The position numbers and the translations under genes are program-made. This document shows positions 1 through 4,753 of a stretch of 7,588 nucleotides of DNA, piece after piece (the stretch's first letter is position 1; every line of letters starts with the position of its first letter). The stretch is taken from positions 1 to 7,588 of the forward strand of contig JBEKHI010000395.1 in assembly GCA_050012355.1 (NCBI GenBank), written 5' to 3'. The stretch comes from JBEKHI01 sp050012355 (lineage in GTDB: Bacteria > Actinomycetota > Actinomycetes > Streptosporangiales > Streptosporangiaceae). Below the pieces are notes generated by a model that saw nothing but the letters and a program-made list of their open reading frames with translations, made no database searches and was not told the DNA's origin.

Positions 1-419
1 ACCGAGGTATCGCCGCCGGACGGCGCGGGATGTTCATGACGCGCCCGGTCGGCGCCTTCGGGCGAGACGACACCCGAGGCCGCGAGGTCGTCGATGTCGG
101 CGGGGACGCCCATGAACTGACGGCGCGGCAGCCGCCGCAGCTCGCCCCTGGTCCAGATCGCGGACGAGGCGGTCCCGGCCGGCTTGAGCTGGTCGCCCAG
201 GCCCACGGCCGCGATCAGGTCCGCGCCTTCCGGGCGGCGGGCCAGCAGCGCCTCGGCGCCCTCGTCCAGCATCACGCCGGCGACCTCGGAGGAGGTGAGC
301 TTGCCGCCGAGCCTCGGCGATCCCTCAAGGACCGTGACCCGTGCCTGGGTGTCCCGCAGGAAGTACGCCGCCGCCAGCCCGGCGATGCCCGCTCCGACAA
401 TGACCACATGTTGACGCAC
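1..419 (-). CDS. hemY: HemY/CgoX-type protoporphyrinogen/coproporphyrinogen III oxidase, N-terminal part
   Basis: An FAD-dependent oxidase of haem synthesis. In Actinobacteria this family is known mainly to oxidise coproporphyrinogen III to coproporphyrin III (also called CgoX or HemG). Translating the minus strand from GTG at 419 gives about 139 residues with no stop before the left edge, so the C-terminal two thirds or so are missing (the usual length is about 450-490). The dinucleotide-binding motif VVIVGAGIAGLAAAY lies at residues 5-19. It is followed by VTVLE at 28-32, whose Glu is the expected FAD ribose ligand, then PRLGGKL and the family-typical DEGAEALLARRPE. The GTG start places the Rossmann strand right at the N-terminus, as usual. 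A GGAG lies only 2 nt upstream, which is a tight spacing; an in-frame TTG 12 nt upstream is the alternative start. It is divergent from the DUF4349 gene. Its pathway partner hemE lies upstream on the same strand but is separated by two opposite-strand genes. Confidence 0.93.
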   Translation of the reverse strand, partial: MRQHVVIVGAGIAGLAAAYFLRDTQARVTVLEGSPRLGGKLTSSEVAGVMLDEGAEALLARRPEGADLIAAVGLGDQLKPAGTASSAIWTRGELRRLPRRQFMGVPADIDDLAASGVVSPEGADRARHEHPAPSGGDTS

Positions 420-505
420 GACTCCAGCCAAGCAGATCCCGGATAGTGATCGAGACGTGATCCCGGCCACGGAACCGGATATCGCGGGGCCGCCGTCCCA
501 CTGGC
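420..505. promoter_or_regulatory. Divergent intergenic region between hemY and the DUF4349 gene
   Basis: This 86-bp gap must hold the 5' signals of both divergent genes. I see no convincing -35/-10 pair on either strand. A direct repeat GTGATC occurs at 446-451 and 457-462, 11 bp apart (about one helical turn), which could be a protein site but could equally be chance. Assignment as a promoter region rests on gene orientation alone. Confidence 0.35.
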
Positions 506-1366
506 ATGCCGAACACGCAGAGCGGGAAGCCCGGTCGCCGAGCCGTTATCGTCGGGGTCGCCGGGCTTATCAGCATCACCATCGGGCTACTGGCGGGGTG
601 TTCCAGCAGCTCACCGGTATCGTCGTCCGCCGCGCCGGGAGCCGCCGTAGCGCGGCCCGCCGCCGGATCCGTGCGGTCCGCCACCACGGTCCGGCTCGCG
701 CCGACCGGGGCGCAGCTCATTTACACCGCGCAGTTCACGGTGCGGGCTCGGGAGGTCATGACGGCGGTTTCCCGCGCGACCAGCATCGTGCTCGGCGCGG
801 GTGGCTACGTCTCCCAGGAGAACGCCAGCGACTCCCCGTCCGCCGCGACCCTCCAGGTCAAGATCCCGGTGGCGGCCTACCCGGCCACACTGAGCCAGCT
901 CACCAGCGGGCCGCTCGGGACACGGGTGTCGCTGCAGCAGCAAGCCCAGGACGTGACCCAGCAGGTCGCCGACGTCACCAGCCAGGTCACATCCGACGAG
1001 GCCGCGATCGCCCAGCTCCGCACACTGCTTTCCCGCACCGGATCGGTCGCCGACCTGCTGAGTGTCCAGGACCAGATCAACACCGAGGAATCGGATCTCG
1101 AGGCCATGCAGGCTCAGCAGACGGCGCTCGATGACGAGACCGCGTTCGCCACCGTGACGATCACGATCCTCGGCCCGGTCGCCGTGGTGAAGCCCGCCAG
1201 CCACCGATCGGCCGGGCTAGTGTCCGGGCTGGTCGCCGGCTGGCGCGCCTTCCGGGTGGCCATCACCTGGCTGCTCGCCATCCTCGGAGCGGTCGCGCCG
1301 TTCGCCGCGATCGCCGCCCTAGGCGGCTTCCTCGCCTACCGCCTGCGCCGCCGGACCCGATCATGA
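506..1366 (+). CDS. DUF4349 domain lipoprotein with C-terminal membrane segment
   Basis: A predicted envelope lipoprotein of unknown function, 286 residues. The N-terminus has a basic stretch (KPGRR, 8-12), a hydrophobic core and the lipobox LAGC with Cys32, followed by a Ser/Ala/Pro-rich linker. DUF4349 covers roughly 70-281: an initial beta segment (LIYTAQFTVR), the GGYVSQEN turn at 99-106, LQVKIPVAAY at 117-125 in place of the usual RVP strand, and DVTQQVADVTSQ at 149-160. A Gln/Glu-rich coiled-coil helix follows to about 210, then a short strand (FATVTITIL) and one membrane helix at about 252-277, ending in a basic RLRRRTRS tail. The protein should therefore be anchored by its lipid and by the C-terminal helix, with the coiled coil outside. 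The ATG at 506 has no clear Shine-Dalgarno sequence, and a leaderless message is possible. The stop codon falls inside a short tandem repeat. No experimentally defined role is known to me; envelope sensing is only a guess. Confidence 0.9.
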   Translation: MPNTQSGKPGRRAVIVGVAGLISITIGLLAGCSSSSPVSSSAAPGAAVARPAAGSVRSATTVRLAPTGAQLIYTAQFTVRAREVMTAVSRATSIVLGAGGYVSQENASDSPSAATLQVKIPVAAYPATLSQLTSGPLGTRVSLQQQAQDVTQQVADVTSQVTSDEAAIAQLRTLLSRTGSVADLLSVQDQINTEESDLEAMQAQQTALDDETAFATVTITILGPVAVVKPASHRSAGLVSGLVAGWRAFRVAITWLLAILGAVAPFAAIAALGGFLAYRLRRRTRS

Positions 1367-1413
1367 CCCCCGGACCCGATCGTGACGGCCCGGGCGATCG
1401 TGACGGCCCGGGC
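1351..1413. repeat. Short 18-19 bp tandem repeats at the DUF4349 stop codon
   Basis: Three head-to-tail related units lie at 1351-1369, 1370-1388 and 1389-1406, with a partial fourth. They share the core CGATCRTGAC. The best match is a perfect 18-bp duplication of GATCGTGACGGCCCGGGC at 1378-1395 and 1396-1413. The first unit encodes the last residues of the DUF4349 protein and supplies its TGA. There is no T-run, so this is not an obvious intrinsic terminator. Confidence 0.8.
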
Positions 1414-1426
1414 CGCCGCCGCCCCA

Positions 1427-1476
1427 CGGTCGATGTGACATCGACCGGCATAGAGCGCGGTCGATGTCAAATCGAC
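1427..1476. repeat. Palindrome pair, copy A (upstream of the AbiEi/DUF559 gene)
   Basis: The first element, GGTCGATGTGACATCGACC at 1428-1446, is a perfect palindrome around one central base (1437). It extends one more pair to 1427-1447. The second, GTCGATGTCAAATCGAC at 1460-1476, has one mismatched pair and centre 1468. The centres are 31 nt apart, about three helical turns, so both sites would face the same side of DNA. The pair lies 58-108 bp before the downstream ATG, a plausible operator position. A near-identical unit occurs at 2538-2587. No T-run follows, which argues against a plain terminator. Binding by a dimeric regulator is inferred from symmetry only. Confidence 0.8.
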
Positions 1477-1534
1477 AGTCCAGGGTGGTCGGCGCGAGAG
1501 CTGGAATGTCAGACCCTCGTGACATGCTGCGACC

Positions 1535-2548
1535 ATGCCGATCGCATCCGTATATGACCGAGCGCAGCTCATTCGGATCCTTCAAGTCCAGCACGATGTC
1601 GTTTCGCGCGAGCAACTCCTGAGGTGCGGCATGAGCGACGACGCACTTCGGCACCTTCTCCGGAAAGAACAAGGCTGGCAGATCCTCCTGCCGGGCGTTT
1701 ACCTCGCCTACCGGGGCAGGGTCACGAATGATCAGCGAGAGATGGCCGCCCTGCTATACGCGGGCCCGGAAAGCGTGATCACCGGGCAAGCCGCGCTACG
1801 CAGACATGGTCTGGCGTGCACGGACTTCGACTCCATCGACGTTCTGATTCCGGCGGGCAGCCAGCGCAAGAGCGTCCGGTTCGTACACATCCTGCGGACC
1901 ACGCGCATGCCGGAAAAGTACCGCACCGAGAAACGGATACGCTTCGCCTACTTGCCCCGCGCGATCGGGGACGCTACCAGGAAGATGCAGGATCCCCGGG
2001 ATGTCCAAGCGCTGGTTTCCAGAGCGGTTCAGTTCGGATGCGCAGTCACGCTGCTGGTGGAGGAGCTGAACGAGGGCCCCGTGGCTGGAACTCGCCTGTT
2101 CCGGGCTGCCGTGGCCGAAGCGGCGGAGGGCGTCAGGTCCTCGGCTGAAGGTGACCTTAAGCGGCTGGTCGACCGGTCCCGCATCGAGAAGCCGCTGTAT
2201 AACCCGGAGCTGTACCTGCCGGACGGGACATTCCTCTGTTCACCGGACCTGTGGTGGGAGCGGTACGGGGTAGCGGGCGAGGTTGATTCCCGCGCCTACC
2301 ACTTCACCGCGAAGGAACACGAGGACACCACCAAGCGGCACAACCGCATTTCGCGAGCGGGAATCCACCTGCTGCACTGGCTGCCCAGCATCATCACCAG
2401 GGAAGCCGATTCCGTCCTCAACGACATCCGAACCACCCTAGCCTCGGTCGCCCAAGCCACTCCCCCGCAGATCATCACCGTCCCCGCCGGCCAGTCCCCG
2501 CCCGCGGGATGCCGCCCGCCGGGCCCCGCTCACCCCGGGTCGTTGTGA
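1535..2548 (+). CDS. AbiEi-like antitoxin-domain / DUF559 (PD-(D/E)XK-like) protein
   Basis: A 337-residue protein of a type common in actinobacterial genomes and usually annotated as an AbiEi-family antitoxin-domain or DUF559 protein. Residues about 10-60 (LQVQHDVVSREQLLRCGMS, then GWQILLPGVYLAYRG) match the AbiEi-type N-terminal winged-helix module. The middle resembles the AbiEi C-terminal region (VITGQAALRRHGL, IDVLIPAG). Residues about 204-305 look like DUF559, a Vsr-like nuclease fold: Glu205, Pro237-Asp238, Glu249-Val-Asp251, Arg268 and the strand GIHLLHW at 276-282. These could form a metal site, but nuclease activity is not shown. The last 28 residues are Pro/Gly-rich and run into the flanking repeat, which provides the TGA. 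No AbiEii-type nucleotidyltransferase toxin is adjacent. Codons 8-48 end in A or T 13 times out of 41, more relaxed than most of the window. There is no clear Shine-Dalgarno before the ATG. Regulator, orphan antitoxin and defence or mobile gene all remain possible. Confidence 0.85.
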   Translation: MPIASVYDRAQLIRILQVQHDVVSREQLLRCGMSDDALRHLLRKEQGWQILLPGVYLAYRGRVTNDQREMAALLYAGPESVITGQAALRRHGLACTDFDSIDVLIPAGSQRKSVRFVHILRTTRMPEKYRTEKRIRFAYLPRAIGDATRKMQDPRDVQALVSRAVQFGCAVTLLVEELNEGPVAGTRLFRAAVAEAAEGVRSSAEGDLKRLVDRSRIEKPLYNPELYLPDGTFLCSPDLWWERYGVAGEVDSRAYHFTAKEHEDTTKRHNRISRAGIHLLHWLPSIITREADSVLNDIRTTLASVAQATPPQIITVPAGQSPPAGCRPPGPAHPGSL

Positions 2549-2587
2549 CATCGACCGGATTACCGCGCGGTCGTTGTCACATCGACC
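2538..2587. repeat. Palindrome pair, copy B (over the stop codon of the AbiEi/DUF559 gene)
   Basis: GGTCGTTGTGACATCGACC at 2538-2556 (centre 2547) and GGTCGTTGTCACATCGACC at 2569-2587 (centre 2578) are each palindromic with one mismatched pair. The centre spacing is again 31 nt. Aligned without gaps over 49 positions, the unit matches copy A at 42, in direct orientation. Four of the seven differences lie in the 10-nt linker. The TGA at 2546-2548 that ends the upstream gene is part of the first palindrome. Both copies therefore flank that gene as direct repeats. Confidence 0.82.
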
Positions 2588-2589
2588 GT

Positions 2590-2653
2590 GTCCGGGCGGC
2601 GGCTAGTCCGGGCGGCGGCTAGTCCGGGCGGCGGCTAGTCCGGGCGGCGGCTA
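2590..2653. repeat. Four perfect 16-bp tandem repeats abutting the hemE stop
   Basis: The unit GTCCGGGCGGCGGCTA is repeated four times without a change at 2590-2605, 2606-2621, 2622-2637 and 2638-2653. The final CTA of the last unit is the hemE stop (TAG on the minus strand), so the array begins exactly at the end of hemE and continues into its 3' untranslated region. Each unit carries a TAG on the minus strand. Perfect identity suggests recent expansion by slippage. It has no spacers, so it is not a CRISPR array. Confidence 0.92.
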
Positions 2654-3697
2654 GCGTTCGGATTCTGAGTGGACTAGGTCGGCTAGGCGGGCTAGCGTGT
2701 CGGGGTCGGTTTCCGGGAGGACTCCGTGGCCCAGGTTGAAGATGTGGCCCTCGGCGGTGCGGCCGCGAGCGACCACGTCCTTGGCCCGCTCGGCCACCAC
2801 GTCCCAGGGGGCTAGCAGCACGGCCGGGTCGAGGTTGCCCTGCAGCGCCTTCATCGGATCGACCCGGCGGGCCGCCTCGTCTAGCGGCACCCGCCAGTCC
2901 ACGCCCACCACGTCGGCTCCCGCCTCGCCGAGCAGCCCGAGCAGTTCACCGGTGCCCACGCCGAAGTGGATCCGCGGCACGCCGGTGGGCTCAAGGGCGG
3001 CGAAGATCCGGCTGGTGTGCGGCAGCACCGCGTGCCGGTAGTCATCCGGGCTCACCCCGCCGACCCAGGAGTCGAACAGCTGGATCGCGGACGCCCCGGC
3101 CGCCACCTGGACCTGCAGGAACGAGATCGCCAGGTCGGCCAGCTTGCCGAGCAGCGCGTGCCACAGTCCGGGGTTGCCGTACATCAGCGCCTTGGTCCGG
3201 TCGTGGTTCTTGGACGGCCCGCCCTCGATCAGGTAGGAGGCCAGCGTGAACGGGCCGCCCGCGAAACCGATCAGCGGCCGCTCGTCCAGCTCGGCGACCA
3301 GCGCGCCTACCGCTTCGGTCACGTACGGCACATCGGATGGCTCCAGCGGGCGCAGCGACTGGATGCCTTCGGAGTCGCGAATCGGAGTCGCGATCACCGG
3401 CCCCACGCCGGGCTTGATGTCCACGTCGACGCCCACCGCGCGCAACGGCACGACGATGTCGCTGAACAAGATCGCCGCGTCCACGTCGTACCGGCGCAGC
3501 GGCTGGAGGGTGATCTCGGTGATCAAGTCCGGTCTGGTGCAGGATTCCAGCATCGGGATGCCCTCGCGTACCCGCCGGTACTCCGGCAGCGACCGCCCAG
3601 CCTGACGCATGTACCACACTGGCGTATAAGGCACGGGCTGCCGCCGGCATGCGCGGATGAACGGGGAATCCATCTGGGGTTGCGTCGTCGGCATCAT
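2651..3697 (-). CDS. hemE: Uroporphyrinogen decarboxylase
   Basis: Cytosolic enzyme that removes the four acetate carboxyls of uroporphyrinogen III to give coproporphyrinogen III, the branch point into haem. The 348 residues match the usual length. Signature 1, PVWYMRQAGR, is at 26-35 with the substrate-binding arginines. Signature 2, IGFAGGPFT, is at 143-151. Other family landmarks are FSDIVVP with the catalytic Asp80, Tyr155 in ASYLIEGG, Ser210 in LFDSWVGG, and His324 in NLGHGVLPETDP. All key residues appear intact. Two adjacent ATGs (3697 and 3694) are possible starts, and Met9 is also in frame; the first was taken. Only a weak purine stretch (GTGAGACG) precedes it. It is divergent from the zinc-ribbon gene. 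Its stop codon is the first base triplet of a 16-bp tandem array. HemY, the next enzyme in the actinobacterial route, lies 2.2 kb downstream on the same strand rather than adjacent. Confidence 0.97.
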   Translation of the reverse strand: MMPTTQPQMDSPFIRACRRQPVPYTPVWYMRQAGRSLPEYRRVREGIPMLESCTRPDLITEITLQPLRRYDVDAAILFSDIVVPLRAVGVDVDIKPGVGPVIATPIRDSEGIQSLRPLEPSDVPYVTEAVGALVAELDERPLIGFAGGPFTLASYLIEGGPSKNHDRTKALMYGNPGLWHALLGKLADLAISFLQVQVAAGASAIQLFDSWVGGVSPDDYRHAVLPHTSRIFAALEPTGVPRIHFGVGTGELLGLLGEAGADVVGVDWRVPLDEAARRVDPMKALQGNLDPAVLLAPWDVVAERAKDVVARGRTAEGHIFNLGHGVLPETDPDTLARLADLVHSESER

Positions 3698-3832
3698 GGG
3701 ATCGTCTCACACCACCCTTAGCGGGCCGAACTTTGCCCCGGCGACACGCCGCGCAAGATCCACACATCGGACGGCCCGTCATGCCAGGATCGGCCTAGAT
3801 CACGTTTACCTGCCACCGCGAGGGGGTTTGCA
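3698..3832. promoter_or_regulatory. Divergent intergenic region between hemE and the small zinc-ribbon gene
   Basis: This 135-bp gap must contain start signals for hemE (leftward) and the 65-residue protein (rightward). I find no clear -35/-10 pair on either strand. A small hairpin, CGGCG-ACA-CGCCG at 3739-3751, could form in the hemE leader, but such GC-rich hairpins are common in this base composition. Confidence 0.4.
3821..3826 (+). promoter_or_regulatory. Shine-Dalgarno sequence of the small zinc-ribbon gene
   Basis: AGGGGG ends 6 nt before the GTG at 3833. Being well spaced, it supports this GTG as the start of a gene too short to trust on length alone. Confidence 0.65.
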
Positions 3833-4030
3833 GTGAAGACCGCGGAGATGTACCGGCACTGTCCGGAGTGCGCGCAGGACAGGCTGTTCGAGCAGCCGCA
3901 CCTGACGGACTGCCCGGACACACCGGACGGGGAGTGCCCCGAGTGGGCCTGCACCGAGTGCGGCACCGCGCTCATTGTGATGACAGCCCCGGTCGCAGCC
4001 GCTTCTCGCCAGCCGGTCCGTGCGGCTTAG
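3833..4030 (+). CDS. Small zinc-ribbon-like hypothetical protein
   Basis: A 65-residue acidic protein with paired cysteines: Cys10-Pro-Glu-Cys13 and Cys40-Thr-Glu-Cys43, the CxxC knuckles of a zinc ribbon. Extra Cys27 and Cys35 and His9 and His23 lie between or beside them. The last 15 residues are Ala/Val-rich and probably disordered. A good Shine-Dalgarno precedes the GTG start, which together with the cysteine pattern makes a real gene likely. No catalytic domain is visible. Such short ribbons may bind nucleic acid or a protein partner, but nothing here says which. It is divergent from hemE and lies 90 bp ahead of the DUF3000 gene on the same strand, so it might be co-transcribed with the downstream operon. 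The function is unknown to me. Confidence 0.75.
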   Translation: MKTAEMYRHCPECAQDRLFEQPHLTDCPDTPDGECPEWACTECGTALIVMTAPVAAASRQPVRAA

Positions 4031-4120
4031 CTGGACGATTCATAAGCAAGCGCGACATACGCTCTGCACAGGAAAGCTTGCGCATGACGGAGTGCCGAGC
4101 GTCTACGAGGTTGAGCTGAC
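4031..4120 (+). promoter_or_regulatory. Intergenic region before the DUF3000-rnd-dedA operon
   Basis: This is a 90-bp gap of lower GC than its surroundings, as expected of a promoter zone. GAGG at 4107-4110 lies 10 nt before the GTG at 4121 and is the likely ribosome site. GCAAGC at 4047-4052 and GCTTGC at 4076-4081 form a weak 6-bp inverted repeat. I could not identify a confident -35/-10 pair. Confidence 0.35.
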
Positions 4121-4753
4121 GTGGGTCTGGCTAACATGATCGAACCCGGTGACTCGGTTTTCGCGGCGGCGATCGCGGCGCTGAACGCGGGACTTGAGTC
4201 CGAGCGGGCATCTCGCGGTGCCGATTTTGTCTTTGAGGACGAACCCGCGCCGCGTCGGCTGGCCCCGCACGCTACCGCCATGGCGGCTACCGTCATCCGT
4301 GACGACGACGAGGTCGCCTGGGGACGGTTGATCGTGCTGTATGACCCGGCAGGCCATCAGGGCTGGACCGGCTGCTTCCGGGTGATCGCCTACGTGCGCG
4401 CCGATGTGGAGCCCGAGATCGCCGCCGACCCGCTGCTCGGCGAGGTCGGCTGGAGCTGGCTGACCGACGCGCTGGACTCCCACGCTCCTGGCTACGGTGC
4501 GCCGAGCGGCACCGTGACCAGGGTCATCACCGAGGGATTCGGCGTCAAGGTCGAGGACCCGTCGGTCACCGAGTTCGAGCTACGGGCTTCCTGGTCCCCG
4601 GACGACGAGGCCGTCGCCAGCGGCGGCCTGGCCGACGACGCCGCCGCGTGGTGCGACGTGCTGGCCGCCGCGGCCGGGATGCCGCCGCAGCCACCGGGAA
4701 CAACCGCCATCTCTGGTAACCAGAGCGGTCACTCCGCTGGCCCTCGCCAGTGA
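4121..4753 (+). CDS. DUF3000 family protein
   Basis: A conserved actinobacterial protein of unknown function, 210 residues, cytosolic by the absence of signal or membrane segments. Family features follow in order: FAAAIAALNAG near the start, EDEPAPRRLAPHA, a GRLIVLYDPAGHQGWTGCFR core, VRADVEPEIAADPLL, VGWSWLTDAL, GYGAPSGTVTRVI, then FELRASWSPD and AAAWCDVLAAAAGMPP. The C-terminal 25 residues or so are variable. GTG at 4121 was chosen because GAGG precedes it by 10 nt; the ATG at 4136 is an alternative five codons downstream. Its TGA overlaps the GTG of rnd as GTGA, so the two should be translationally coupled. M. tuberculosis has the same pair beside hemE (Rv2680, Rv2681), as I recall it. The link suggests a role near RNA metabolism, but this is an inference from neighbourhood only. 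Confidence 0.92.
   Translation: MGLANMIEPGDSVFAAAIAALNAGLESERASRGADFVFEDEPAPRRLAPHATAMAATVIRDDDEVAWGRLIVLYDPAGHQGWTGCFRVIAYVRADVEPEIAADPLLGEVGWSWLTDALDSHAPGYGAPSGTVTRVITEGFGVKVEDPSVTEFELRASWSPDDEAVASGGLADDAAAWCDVLAAAAGMPPQPPGTTAISGNQSGHSAGPRQ
4711..4725. repeat. Perfect 15-nt palindrome near the DUF3000-rnd junction
   Basis: CTCTGGTAACCAGAG has 7-bp arms around one central base, inside the 3' end of the DUF3000 gene and 25 bp before the rnd start. A second stem, AGCGG-TCACT-CCGCT (4724-4738), overlaps it by two bases, so the two RNA hairpins would compete. It could affect coupling or be an operator. It sits in the variable C-terminal tail, where coding constraint is weak. Chance is not excluded. 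Confidence 0.6.

Noticed and set aside
457..1134. Long open frame overlapping the DUF4349 gene in another frame
   Set aside because: Its translation is Arg/Gly/His-rich with no domain, as expected of a GC-rich shadow. The 506-1366 frame has a lipobox, DUF4349 features and a membrane helix.
1427..1476. Intrinsic (Rho-independent) terminator
   Set aside because: The palindromes could fold, but no T-run follows on either strand. The paired, phased arrangement fits protein binding sites better.
1427..2587. Insertion sequence or integrase-type element with attachment sites
   Set aside because: The enclosed gene has no transposase or recombinase motif, and the flanking repeats are palindrome pairs in direct orientation rather than terminal inverted repeats. 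It is kept only as a possible cassette in the findings.
2590..2653. CRISPR array
   Set aside because: The 16-bp units are contiguous with no spacers and no cas genes are present.
2966..3721. Long plus-strand open frame opposite hemE
   Set aside because: It is a shadow of hemE, which has full family signatures. The antisense translation shows no recognisable domain.
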